Below are positions 19,399-27,419 of a DNA stretch of 64,000 bases, piece after piece. The notes under the pieces were generated by a model that did not search any database, was not told the DNA's origin, and saw only the letters and a program-made list of their open reading frames with translations. Positions within the stretch are counted from its first letter, which is position 1. Each line of letters starts with the position of its first letter. The DNA is from Kushneria sinocarnis (lineage in GTDB: Bacteria > Pseudomonadota > Gammaproteobacteria > Pseudomonadales > Halomonadaceae), in NCBI RefSeq assembly GCF_003633775.1, contig NZ_RBIN01000003.1, positions 248,001 through 312,000 on the forward strand, given 5' to 3'. The position numbers and the translations under genes were made by a program.

Positions 19399-20019
19399 AT
19401 GGATACCCAACCCGAATCCTATACCAACCTGCCGCTGCATACCCTCGATGGTGTACGCGACATCCGGCGGCCGGATACGCGCGCCGCTTCGGCTTCGCTC
19501 GACATGGACAGTCCGGCCATTGCTCTGCTGACCGATTTCAGCGAAGTCCGGGCCCATACCATTGCGGCCGGCGCCAGCGCCTCTCAGGCCCACGAAACCA
19601 TGAAGAACAACGGCATACACATGCTGCTGGTGCTGGATGATGATGGCCATTTTGCCGGTATCGTCAGTGCCCGCATCCTGTTTGGCGGACGCGCCATCAC
19701 GCTGGCCATGCAGCAATACGAGGTCAACCGCGAAGATGTAACCGTCGAGATGATCCGCACCCCTCGCGAAGAGCTGCACGCCATCGAATACAGGCGACTG
19801 GAGCGTGCCACGCTTGGCGATCTGGTACAGACCCTGCGAACTTCCGGAGATCGGCATGTGTTGATCACCGATGGCGACTGCGACACCAGCGATTGCCGCA
19901 TCCGTGGCGTGGTGTCAGCCTCGGATGTCAGCCATGCACTGGGCATCAATCTCGACCATCCGCCCGAAGCCCACAGCTTTTCAGCCATTCGTTCGGTCGT
20001 GCTGGGCCACGATCTCTGA
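19399..20019 (+). CDS. CBS-domain protein
   Basis: A 206-residue soluble protein with a tandem pair of CBS motifs, the first around residues 40-100 (GASASQAHETMKNNGIH, VLDDDGHFAGIVSARIL) and the second around residues 120-190 (ATLGDLVQTLRTSGDRHVLI, IRGVVSASDVSHALG). CBS pairs bind adenine nucleotides and act as regulatory modules; here no catalytic domain is attached. The first 35 residues look disordered. The ATG at 19399 follows AAGGAG exactly; the frame extends upstream to 19348 without a ribosome-binding site. The partner it regulates cannot be inferred. Confidence 0.85.
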   Translation: MDTQPESYTNLPLHTLDGVRDIRRPDTRAASASLDMDSPAIALLTDFSEVRAHTIAAGASASQAHETMKNNGIHMLLVLDDDGHFAGIVSARILFGGRAITLAMQQYEVNREDVTVEMIRTPREELHAIEYRRLERATLGDLVQTLRTSGDRHVLITDGDCDTSDCRIRGVVSASDVSHALGINLDHPPEAHSFSAIRSVVLGHDL

Positions 20020-20047
20020 TCGCGCTGACCAATGCCGGCATGCACTG

Positions 20048-20094
20048 TCGGTTGTCCCTGTTCCGCCCTGACAACCGACGGTGATCCGATCACC
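20048..20094. promoter_or_regulatory. Two perfect hairpins just upstream of the asparaginase gene
   Basis: TCGGTTGTC (20048-20056) pairs with GACAACCGA (20070-20078), and GGTGAT (20080-20085) pairs with ATCACC (20089-20094). The second ends 16 bases before the ATG at 20111. Neither has a T-run. They may end the CBS-gene transcript, control asparaginase translation, or be a protein-binding site. Confidence 0.5.
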
Positions 20095-20110
20095 CTGATG
20101 TGCTGTTGAA

Positions 20111-21109
20111 ATGACTCGCATACTGATGATTTACACGGGGGGCACCATTGGCATGCGCCCCGGCCACCGGGGGCTGGAGCCCGGTCACGATTTCGAGCAG
20201 CGGGCCCGAGTGCAGCTGGATCGCCTGCCGGCCGAGCGCCGAGCGGCGCTTCCCCGTTTTCACTGCCTCGCCTATCGGGATCCGATCGATTCCAGCAATA
20301 CCCGTCCGGAACACTGGGCCCGTATCGCCCATGATGTCCTTGCCCATCAGCATGAATATGATGGCTTCGTGATCCTGCACGGGACCGACACCCTGGCCTG
20401 GACCGCCGCCAGCCTGAGCTGGCAGCTTGCAGGCCTGAACAAGCCGATCATCGTGAGCGGCGCTCAGCAACCGCTGGAAGTCGAAAGCGGTGATGCGCTC
20501 GCCAATCTCGAACAGGCCCTGCGGTTTGCCGCCTGCCCCGGGCTTGCCGAGGTCGCCGTAGCCTTCGGTGGTCGGCTGCTGCGTGGCGATGCGGCCCGCA
20601 AGTGGGACACCCATGCGCATCAGGGATTTGCCAGTCCCAATGCGAACTGGCTGGGTGAGTGGCTTGATCATGCGCCGGTGCTGCATGTCACTCGCTCCCG
20701 ACCGCCGGAAGGTGTTTGCCGGCCCATGCCCTGGCCACTCGAAGCTCCCCCCAGGGTGGCGCGCCTGGCACTATGGCCCGGCATCGACTCGGACATGATG
20801 GCCCGCCTGCTGACTCCGGAACTTCAGGGACTGGTGCTGGAAGTCTGGGGCAGTGGCAATGTGCCCGAGGATCCGGCACTGCTTGCGCTGCTCTCGACCG
20901 CCACCCGGCGCGGCTGCCTGATCGTGGCCATCAGCCAGTGCCCGCACGGCAGTCTCGCAATGACCAGTTACGCTACAGGCCACGCCCTTCGAACCGCAGG
21001 GGTCATTGATGGGGGCGCCATGACGCCGGAAGCGGTCTTTACGCGTCTGAGCCATCTGCTGAGTCTGGGGCTGAGCCCACAGCAGTGCCGTCATCACCTC
21101 GTGCCGTAA
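20111..21109 (+). CDS. ansA: L-asparaginase, type I-like (cytoplasmic)
   Basis: A 332-residue asparaginase of the two-threonine family, converting L-asparagine to aspartate and ammonia. The N-terminal TGGTIGM holds the nucleophile Thr12, and the second triad is HGTDT (residues 90-94) with Lys164 in ARKWDTH. There is no signal peptide, so it is cytoplasmic, consistent with the low-affinity type I enzyme. The ATG at 20111 has only a poor ribosome-binding site and is preceded by two hairpins, which may limit translation. It stands about 160 bases ahead of queC and is probably a separate unit. Confidence 0.92.
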   Translation: MTRILMIYTGGTIGMRPGHRGLEPGHDFEQRARVQLDRLPAERRAALPRFHCLAYRDPIDSSNTRPEHWARIAHDVLAHQHEYDGFVILHGTDTLAWTAASLSWQLAGLNKPIIVSGAQQPLEVESGDALANLEQALRFAACPGLAEVAVAFGGRLLRGDAARKWDTHAHQGFASPNANWLGEWLDHAPVLHVTRSRPPEGVCRPMPWPLEAPPRVARLALWPGIDSDMMARLLTPELQGLVLEVWGSGNVPEDPALLALLSTATRRGCLIVAISQCPHGSLAMTSYATGHALRTAGVIDGGAMTPEAVFTRLSHLLSLGLSPQQCRHHLVP

Positions 21110-21267
21110 TCATTCTGTATTATTGTTGAAAGATAACGGTATAAACCCGACAGTGATCCTGTTGATGATGACTGTCGCCCGCGCCGTTTCGGCGTTACAA
21201 TGCCGACCAGTCTCGCCCGGACCGGATCCCGGGCGTCGATACTCATCGGCAAAAGAAATTCTCCGTC

Positions 21268-21978
21268 ATGACACAACCCAGTACGACTCCCCGCGCCGTG
21301 GTGATCTACTCCGGCGGCATGGACTCCCTCACCGTGCTGCATAATGCGCTCGAAGCAGGCTTTGAGGTACATGCCCTGTCGTTTCACTACGGCCAGCGTC
21401 ACGCACGCGAACTCGATGCGGCGCGTCGGGTCTGCGAACAGCTGAATATTGCCCATCAGGTCATCGATATTCGTGCCATCCATTCGCTGATCGGCAATTC
21501 CGCCCTGACCGACAGCGAACGGGAGATGCCGCGCGCCGATTACGCTGAAGACAACATGCAGGATACCGTGGTCCCCAACCGCAACATGATCCTGCTGTCG
21601 CTGGCGATCGGCCATGCCGTCAACACCGGCGCCCGGGTCTGCTACTACGGCGCTCACGGTGGCGACCACGCCATCTATCCCGATTGTCGGCCGGAATTCG
21701 TCGAACGCATGAATGACGTGGCCGCCATCGCCAATTATGAGCCGGTCGAGGTGCGCACCCCCTGGCTGCATGCCGACAAGAGCGACATCCTGGCGGACGG
21801 CGTACGCATGGGCATTGATTATGCCGCAAGCTGGACCTGCTATATCGGCGATGAACTGGCCTGCGGCGAGTGCGGCAGCTGTCGCGAACGGCTCAAGGCA
21901 TTTCAGGCGCTCGGCATGACCGATCCGCTGCCCTATCGGCAACGCACGCCCTCAGCCACCGATTCGCAGACGGATTGA
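21268..21978 (+). CDS. queC: 7-cyano-7-deazaguanine synthase QueC
   Basis: A 236-residue ATP-dependent nitrile synthase that converts 7-carboxy-7-deazaguanine to preQ0 for queuosine-modified tRNA. The PP-loop is SGGMDS at residues 15-20, the signature VPNRNM is present, and the C-terminal zinc site is CxxGxxxxCGxCGSC. queE follows three bases after the stop, so queC-queE-queD form an operon. TACAAT near 21215 could be a -10 for the operon, but the -35 is unclear. Confidence 0.96.
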   Translation: MTQPSTTPRAVVIYSGGMDSLTVLHNALEAGFEVHALSFHYGQRHARELDAARRVCEQLNIAHQVIDIRAIHSLIGNSALTDSEREMPRADYAEDNMQDTVVPNRNMILLSLAIGHAVNTGARVCYYGAHGGDHAIYPDCRPEFVERMNDVAAIANYEPVEVRTPWLHADKSDILADGVRMGIDYAASWTCYIGDELACGECGSCRERLKAFQALGMTDPLPYRQRTPSATDSQTD

Positions 21979-21981
21979 TCG

Positions 21982-22635
21982 ATGTACGCCATCAAGGAAG
22001 CCTTTTATACCCTTCAGGGTGAAGGGGCACAGGCGGGCCGCCCTTCGGCCTTCTGTCGCTTTGCCGGCTGCAATCTCTGGTCGGGCCGGGAAAAGGACCG
22101 CGAACGCAGCATCTGTCGTTTCTGCGATACCGATTTCGTGGGCACCGACGGCCAGAACGGCGGGCGCTTTGACACTGCACGGGCGCTTGCCGAACATCTG
22201 CTGGCGCTCTGGCCCGAGGCCCGCCCGGATTACACGGGGGGGACGCCCTATGTGGTCTTTACCGGTGGGGAGCCCCTGTTACAGCTCGATCCCGACCTGA
22301 TCGAGGCCATGCATGCCTGCGGCTTCGAAATCGGGGTCGAAACCAACGGTACCCTGACAGCGCCCGAAGGCATCGACTGGCTCTGCGTCAGTCCCAAGGG
22401 GGTCGCCGAACTCAAACAGCAGAGTGGCCAGGAACTCAAGCTCGTGTATCCGCAGGAAGAGGCTCATCCGAGCCGCTTCGAGCATCTCGACTTCGAGCAC
22501 TTCTACCTGCAGCCCATGGATCTGGCCCCCCGCGGCGAGCAGGGCAATACCATGGCGGCGACCGTGGACTACTGCATGACCCACCCTCAGTGGCGGCTGT
22601 CACTGCAGATTCACAAGATTGCGGGAATTGACTGA
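21982..22635 (+). CDS. queE: 7-carboxy-7-deazaguanine synthase QueE (radical SAM)
   Basis: A 217-residue radical SAM enzyme that contracts 6-carboxytetrahydropterin to 7-carboxy-7-deazaguanine. The cluster cysteines are Cys30, Cys45 and Cys48, giving CX14CX2C in place of the common CX3CX2C; this spacing is known from a subclass of QueE such as the Burkholderia enzyme. TGGEPLLQ and a closing HKIAGID are present. Its last base is shared with the first of the next gene, so translation is coupled. The pathway order is QueD, then QueE, then QueC, all supplied by this operon if the following gene is a true QueD. Confidence 0.94.
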   Translation: MYAIKEAFYTLQGEGAQAGRPSAFCRFAGCNLWSGREKDRERSICRFCDTDFVGTDGQNGGRFDTARALAEHLLALWPEARPDYTGGTPYVVFTGGEPLLQLDPDLIEAMHACGFEIGVETNGTLTAPEGIDWLCVSPKGVAELKQQSGQELKLVYPQEEAHPSRFEHLDFEHFYLQPMDLAPRGEQGNTMAATVDYCMTHPQWRLSLQIHKIAGID

Positions 22636-23471
22636 TGACACTGTTTGTCAACGATCTGACCAACCTCGACGTCTCCCTGCTCTGCCCTCAGCGGGGCATG
22701 ATGGGGGCCAGCTGGCAAGTCAACCTGACGCTTGACGGGGAGCTCGGTGACGACGGAATGCTGTTTGATTTCGGCGAAGTCAAACCATGGGTCAAGTCCC
22801 GCATCGACAGTGAATCCGATCATACCCTGCTGGTACCTTCCAGAGCCGATTGGGTCAGCGTGACCGAATGCGCCGAAGGCCTCTGCGTCCGCACCTCCAA
22901 GCCCTGGGGGATGGAGATCCGTGCCCCCCGGCAGGCCTTTACCCTGCTGCCCTGGGACACCATTACCCTGGAACGCCTGAACGAGCGGCTCTCCCTTGAG
23001 CTGATGAAACGCCCACCGGCCCGGGTCAGTGATATTCGGGTGGAACTCGACGAGGAATGGATCGACGGCGCCGCCTTTACGTACAGTCACGGGCTCAGGC
23101 GTCATGCCGGCAACTGTCAGCGCATCGCCCATGGCCACCGCTCGCGTCTGCTGGTCTGGCGCAACGGTCAGCTCGATGAACCGCTGGCCGAAGCCTGGGC
23201 CAATCGACTGCAGCATATCTATCTGGCCGATCGCAATGACCGCATGAGCACGGCTTCTGCCGATGAGTGCGCCTTCGGCTATGAAGCCCCCCAGGGGCGC
23301 TTTCGCATTCAGCTGCCCGCCGAGCGGGTCATGACCCTGCCGACCACCACCACCGTGGAGCTGATCGCCCGCTGGCTGGCGGAGACCATTGCCCGCGAGG
23401 CCGGTGGACATATCCGGGTTCAGGCCTTTGAAGGCATTGGCAAGGGCGCGGTGGCCGAAGCACACGGCTGA
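22635..23471 (+). CDS. Two-domain 6-pyruvoyltetrahydropterin synthase/QueD-family protein
   Basis: A 278-residue relative of QueD (6-carboxytetrahydropterin synthase), roughly twice the usual 120-140 residues and apparently two T-fold halves. The N-terminal half keeps the DFG segment (45-47) and DH (62-63) but lacks the zinc HGH. The C-terminal half has the zinc and catalytic residues (His152, Cys161, HGH at 166-168) and PTTTTVE, but not the DH. The motif set is therefore shared out between the halves. It directly follows queE and is the only QueD candidate in the window, so it probably makes the QueE substrate. Confidence 0.82.
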   Translation: MTLFVNDLTNLDVSLLCPQRGMMGASWQVNLTLDGELGDDGMLFDFGEVKPWVKSRIDSESDHTLLVPSRADWVSVTECAEGLCVRTSKPWGMEIRAPRQAFTLLPWDTITLERLNERLSLELMKRPPARVSDIRVELDEEWIDGAAFTYSHGLRRHAGNCQRIAHGHRSRLLVWRNGQLDEPLAEAWANRLQHIYLADRNDRMSTASADECAFGYEAPQGRFRIQLPAERVMTLPTTTTVELIARWLAETIAREAGGHIRVQAFEGIGKGAVAEAHG

Positions 23472-23510
23472 AGCGGGTCTTGTCTTCCATAGGTAATCAT
23501 CGGAGCCAAC

Positions 23511-23789
23511 ATGAGTGAGCTGATTGCCAGCGACGATTGCCGACCCGGGTGCGGTGCCTGCTGCATCGCCCCTTCGATCTCCTCTCCGATCCCCGGCCAG
23601 CCGCATGGCAAGCCGGCCGGGGTTCGCTGCATCCAGCTGGATGACAACAATCTCTGCCGGCTGTTCGGTCATCCCGAACGGCCGGCAGTCTGTCGGGCCT
23701 TCGATTACGACAGCGCCCTCTGCGGCGATCACCGCGACCAGGCGCTTGCCAGACTGAGCGAACTGGAAAACGACAGCCTGTCCGGCTGA
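23511..23789 (+). CDS. YkgJ-type cysteine cluster protein
   Basis: A 92-residue small protein with an N-terminal cysteine cluster (Cys10, Cys14, Cys17, Cys18) followed by CIQL, CRLF and CRAF cysteines, the pattern of the UPF0153/YkgJ family that probably binds an iron-sulfur or zinc centre. The biochemical role of the family is not established. It lies 40 bases after the QueD-like gene on the same strand and may be the last gene of that transcript. A likely ribosome-binding site, GGAG, precedes the ATG. Confidence 0.86.
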   Translation: MSELIASDDCRPGCGACCIAPSISSPIPGQPHGKPAGVRCIQLDDNNLCRLFGHPERPAVCRAFDYDSALCGDHRDQALARLSELENDSLSG

Positions 23790-23799
23790 CTCGTCCGGT

Positions 23800-24816
23800 T
23801 CACGCCTCGTCAGCCCCTTCGAGCCTGACCAGCATCTTGCCGGTATTGCCTCCCTCGAACAGGGAAAGGAAAGCATCCGGGGTCTGTTTCAGCCCCTCGA
23901 ACACGGTTTCCTCGTAATCGATCTCGCCGCGCTCGACCCGTGGACCGACTTCGCTGACGAACTGCGCATAATGTTCCATGTGCTCCAGCACAATGAACCC
24001 CTGCATGCGCAGTCGACGCAGCAGGATATGCGTGATATTGGAGGGCCCCGGCGCCGGCTCGGCATCGTTGTAGTGGGCAATCATGCCGCATACGGCAATA
24101 CGGCCGAAGGGATTGATGACATTCAGCGCAGCTTCCAGCATTGCACCACCAACGTTTTCATAATAAACGTCGATGCCCTCGGGGGCCGCCTGCTGCAGAT
24201 CGCGGGTCAGGGCCTCGACCGACTGGCGATGATTGACCGCGCGAATACCATGCGCTTCCAGCCACTCCCGCTTGGCCGAACTGCCGGCCGTACCGACCAC
24301 GTCACACCCCTTGAGATGTGCCAGCTGTGCAGCCAGTGATCCCACTGCCCCACTGGCTGCCGATACCAGCACGCGATCACCGGACTGAAGGCCGGCAATG
24401 TGCTCCAGCCCCAGCCACGCTGTCATGCCGGGCATGCCCAGCACCCCCAGGAAAGCCTGTTCGGGCACATCATGTTGCGGGAGATGCTGAATCTGATCAC
24501 CCGGCAGCTGAGCCACGTCACGCCAGCCCCCCATGTGAATGACCCGATCCCCGACGCCGAAACCATCATGGCGTGACTCGATGACTTCCCCCAGGGCCCC
24601 GCCTTCAAGCGGCTCCTCGAGCTCGAAAGGCTCGATATAGGTACTCACACCATCCATTCGGCCCCGCATGTAAGGGTCCACCGACAGCCAGCGATTGCGA
24701 ATGCGTACCTCACCGGATTCCAGCGCCGGCAGTGTCGAACTGCGAAGCTCGAACAGCTCCTTCTCAGGCAGACCGCTCGGGCGACGGGTCTGCACATAGT
24801 AACGACTTTCGGTCAT
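23800..24816 (-). CDS. NADP-dependent oxidoreductase, MDR family (CurA/YncB-like)
   Basis: A 338-residue zinc-independent medium-chain reductase related to leukotriene B4 12-hydroxydehydrogenase and E. coli CurA/YncB, which reduce the double bond of enones with NADPH. It has the family segment VDPYMRGRM near the N-terminus, the nucleotide motif AASGAVGSLAAQLA, and the signature YYENVGG. It lacks structural zinc cysteines. I chose the ATG at 24816 (GGAG upstream) and not the longer frame to 24909. A perfect AT-rich inverted repeat starts 12 bases upstream, suggesting control by a dimeric repressor. Confidence 0.9.
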   Translation of the reverse strand: MTESRYYVQTRRPSGLPEKELFELRSSTLPALESGEVRIRNRWLSVDPYMRGRMDGVSTYIEPFELEEPLEGGALGEVIESRHDGFGVGDRVIHMGGWRDVAQLPGDQIQHLPQHDVPEQAFLGVLGMPGMTAWLGLEHIAGLQSGDRVLVSAASGAVGSLAAQLAHLKGCDVVGTAGSSAKREWLEAHGIRAVNHRQSVEALTRDLQQAAPEGIDVYYENVGGAMLEAALNVINPFGRIAVCGMIAHYNDAEPAPGPSNITHILLRRLRMQGFIVLEHMEHYAQFVSEVGPRVERGEIDYEETVFEGLKQTPDAFLSLFEGGNTGKMLVRLEGADEA

Positions 24817-24827
24817 GGGATGCTCCG

Positions 24828-24849
24828 AATATTGATAACATTCAATATT
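24828..24849. promoter_or_regulatory. Palindromic candidate operator upstream of the oxidoreductase
   Basis: AATATTGA (24828-24835), a six-base spacer, then TCAATATT (24842-24849): a perfect 8+8 inverted repeat, AT-rich against a GC-rich background, just before the start codon. This is the usual size of a TetR- or HxlR-type operator. No regulator gene lies next to it. Confidence 0.55.
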
Positions 24850-24912
24850 TACAGCGTAGCACTCTCGCGCCGGATCGCTCCAGCGCTCCGTGCCCTGATC
24901 CATTGTCACGAC

Positions 24913-24942
24913 AAAAAAAGGCGCTGCCCGAAGGGCAGCGCC
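24913..24942 (-). terminator. Intrinsic terminator after ppiD
   Basis: Minus strand: GGCGCTGCCC, a TTC loop, GGGCAGCGCC and seven T. Ten perfect base pairs. It lies 20 bases after the ppiD stop. Confidence 0.9.
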
Positions 24943-24962
24943 TGAGTGGTCACATGACTCGA

Positions 24963-26777
24963 TCAGCGACGCCTGATCTCGGCTTCCTGACGAAGGGTGG
25001 ATGTCAGACCATCGATGGCGGTCTGTACCTCGAGATTGCGCAGCCCCGATCGAACCTGAGCGCCGGCCTGATCGCTGTCGGACTGACCGACCTCCTGAAG
25101 CGCGATAATGACCTGATCCTCGCCATTGCTGACATGGGTGAAGGTCGCCCCTTCCTGCTCCGGTCTGGGCATCGCGAACGCGGCCTCGATGATGGCCGGA
25201 TCAAGCGCATTGCCGGAGCGTCGGGTAACGCTGTCAGCCTGCTGCCAGCTCAGCTGAACGCTCTGCCCGTTACGCAGTTGCTGCACGAGCTCCTCGGCTC
25301 GTTCGGCCAGCTGCCGCTGGCGCTCGTGCCGGGTCACGGCCTGACGCACCTGATCACGCACCTGCTCGAAAGGCAGGGTCGTGGCCTCACGATGCTCGCT
25401 GACCCGCAGCACCAGCCGACGATCATCACCCAGCTCGATCACTTCGCTGTTGTAGCCATTGTGCAGCACATCATCGCTGAAGGCAGCCTTCATGACACCG
25501 GGCTGTGAAAACAGCTGATCTTCCGTGTCCTGTGACAGCCAGTCGCTCTGACGCAACTGCAGGTTCAGGGACCGGGCGACACTTTCCAGATCTTCGGCCG
25601 AGAAACTCTGATCCTTGAGCTGCTGAACGCGATCCTCGAACTTCGAGCCGACAGCATCCTCGCGCGCCTGCTCGGCAAGCTGGTCACGCATCTTCTCGAA
25701 GGGGGGGATATCCACCCCGATCACCCGAATCAGATGAAGTGCATTATCCAGCTCGATCGGCTGGGCCGTCTGCCCGACTTCCAGATCACTGACGGTCTGA
25801 TCGAACTTCTCGCCGAAGATGCCTTCCGTTACCACACCCAGGTCACCTCCCTGCTCCGCCGAGGACGGATCATCGGAGTACTCTCGGGCAAGTGCTGCGA
25901 AATCACCGCCATCGCCAAGCTTCGAACGAATCATCTGCATCCGCTGGCGCGCTTCTTCCTCACTGCGCTGCTGGCCATAACTGACCACGATATCCGAAAC
26001 ATGACGGGGTGCCTGAGCCCGACGCTGTTGATAGAGCTGACGCAGTTCCTGATCGTCCACATCAACGTTTCGGGCCATCTGCCGGCGATCCAGGATCACG
26101 TAATTGAGCCTGACCTGTTCGGGCCGCTGATAATCGGACTGATGCGACTGATACCACTGCTCAAGCTGGGCCTCGGAGATCGAGGGCGCTTCGATCGAGT
26201 CAGCCGTCAGCGTGGCATGGCGGAAGGTCCGTGTCTGGTGAATCAGGCTTGCCATGCGCTGCTGCTCTTCCGGCAGCACGAAACTGCCGGCCGCAAGCCC
26301 CTGCTGCAATTGGCGAATCAGCATGTCATCCTGCAACTGACCCCGGAACGACTGCGGTGTGTAACCGGCACTTGCCAGCCGACGCTGATAGATATCGCTG
26401 GAAAAATGCCCCTGCTCGTTCTGGAACTCGCCACGTCCCACGATCAGCTGATCCATCTGCTGTTTGGAGAACGTCATGCCGCCCTCATGCGCATACTGGC
26501 GCAGCAGGGTTCGGGTCACCATCTGATCCAGAATGCCCGAGCGCGCCTCACGCTGCTGATCCGGGGGCACCTGCCCGCTGCGCACGGCACGCTGCAACTG
26601 GGTCTGCAGCTCACCCTCGCTGATGCTTTCGCCATTCACGGTGGCAGCATCATTGCTGTTACTGGTAAAAGCGCCCACGATCGACTCGACACCGAAAAAT
26701 GCAAAGGTCAGTGCGATCAATCCCACGATCACCTTTACTGTCCAGCCGTGAGCACGATCTCGAATCTTTTGCAGCAT
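24963..26777 (-). CDS. ppiD: Periplasmic folding factor / peptidylprolyl isomerase-like PpiD
   Basis: A 604-residue membrane-anchored chaperone. A single TM segment near residues 13-34 (VIVGLIALTFAFFGVESIVG) follows a short basic N-terminus. After it come the SurA_N-like chaperone domain, a parvulin-type rotamase domain at about residues 260-360 (ISVSYGQQRSEEEARQ, AREYSDDPSSAEQGGDLG), and a C-terminal helical domain. PpiD sits at the SecYEG exit and helps early folding of outer-membrane proteins. Position downstream of hupB, lon, clpX and clpP is the conserved gammaproteobacterial order. It has its own strong terminator. Confidence 0.94.
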   Translation of the reverse strand: MLQKIRDRAHGWTVKVIVGLIALTFAFFGVESIVGAFTSNSNDAATVNGESISEGELQTQLQRAVRSGQVPPDQQREARSGILDQMVTRTLLRQYAHEGGMTFSKQQMDQLIVGRGEFQNEQGHFSSDIYQRRLASAGYTPQSFRGQLQDDMLIRQLQQGLAAGSFVLPEEQQRMASLIHQTRTFRHATLTADSIEAPSISEAQLEQWYQSHQSDYQRPEQVRLNYVILDRRQMARNVDVDDQELRQLYQQRRAQAPRHVSDIVVSYGQQRSEEEARQRMQMIRSKLGDGGDFAALAREYSDDPSSAEQGGDLGVVTEGIFGEKFDQTVSDLEVGQTAQPIELDNALHLIRVIGVDIPPFEKMRDQLAEQAREDAVGSKFEDRVQQLKDQSFSAEDLESVARSLNLQLRQSDWLSQDTEDQLFSQPGVMKAAFSDDVLHNGYNSEVIELGDDRRLVLRVSEHREATTLPFEQVRDQVRQAVTRHERQRQLAERAEELVQQLRNGQSVQLSWQQADSVTRRSGNALDPAIIEAAFAMPRPEQEGATFTHVSNGEDQVIIALQEVGQSDSDQAGAQVRSGLRNLEVQTAIDGLTSTLRQEAEIRRR

Positions 26778-26887
26778 GCAGACCCCTGCCTTTTCAACGT
26801 GGCTTACCGTGACGACGCATTATACCCATCACAGCGGCCACGACGACCCGTAGCCGAGATGAAGTTCGAACGCGATGGTAGGAACAA

Positions 26888-26919
26888 ACAAAAAGCGCAC
26901 CGCGAAAACGATGCGCTTT
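26888..26919 (-). terminator. Terminator after hupB
   Basis: Minus strand: AAAGCGCA (26919-26912), a 12-base loop, TGCGCTTT (26899-26892) continuing into TTGTTTG. A short stem with a T-rich tail, about 50 bases past the hupB stop. Confidence 0.7.
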
Positions 26920-26970
26920 ATCTACGGGATCAATCGATCATGCAATCGCTGATACCCGAGTAACGTTGTC

Positions 26971-27243
26971 TTAGTTGACAGCGTCCTTGAGTGCCTTGCC
27001 TGCCTTGAAGCTGGGCACCTTTGCCGCATCAATCTGAATGGACTGCCCGGTCTGAGGGTTACGACCGGTGCGTGCAGCACGCTCCTTGACGGAAAAGGTG
27101 CCGAACCCCACCAGCGCCACGGAATCACCCTTGCGGAGACTATCCGTGACAGAGTCGATCATCGCATCAAGGGCACGCGAGGCTGCGGCCTTGGGAATAT
27201 CCGCAGACGCGGCGATGGCTTCGATCAGCTCGGATTTATTCAC
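26971..27243 (-). CDS. hupB: Nucleoid protein HU, beta subunit
   Basis: A 90-residue HU-family DNA-bending protein, the standard length. N-terminal helices begin [11 protein letters not shown]; the DNA-intercalating beta arm contains [10 protein letters not shown]; the protein ends in a helix with [12 protein letters not shown]. It forms dimers that compact the nucleoid and help replication and transcription. It lies between lon and ppiD as in many gammaproteobacteria, and has its own promoter upstream and terminator downstream, so it is transcribed as a single unit. Confidence 0.97.
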   Translation of the reverse strand: MNKSELIEAIAASADIPKAAASRALDAMIDSVTDSLRKGDSVALVGFGTFSVKERAARTGRNPQTGQSIQIDAAKVPSFKAGKALKDAVN

Positions 27244-27325
27244 TTTTCACCCCTTGGCTGTAACAGAAAATGCCTGATTCGATTTCGGAAAACCGGGAAG
27301 AATTACGCGATCAGACGACCGGCCT

Positions 27326-27355
27326 TTTATAGCAATGTGCCATATTTAGCGTCAA
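27326..27355 (-). promoter_or_regulatory. Sigma-70 promoter for hupB
   Basis: Minus strand: TTGACG (27355-27350), an 18-base spacer, TATAAA (27331-27326). Each hexamer matches the consensus at five of six positions. It is about 80 bases before the hupB start. Confidence 0.8.
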
Positions 27356-27373
27356 GTTACTTTTGGCGCCAGC

Positions 27374-27411
27374 GCCCGTCATGCCTGACCTTGGCATCAA
27401 ACATGACGGGC
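27374..27411 (-). terminator. Hairpin after lon
   Basis: GCCCGTCATG pairs perfectly with CATGACGGGC around a loop of 18 bases, starting nine bases after the lon stop. There is no T-run, so it may stabilise the 3' end or work with Rho. Confidence 0.5.
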
Positions 27412-27419
27412 AATTCGTC

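Noticed and set aside
21135-21267. preQ1 riboswitch ahead of queC
   Set aside because: Looked for the short C-rich stem-loop and A-rich tail typical of preQ1-I; not found with any confidence.
24817-24909. Longer N-terminus for the oxidoreductase
   Set aside because: It would read through the palindrome and lacks a ribosome-binding site; family N-terminus starts at 24816.
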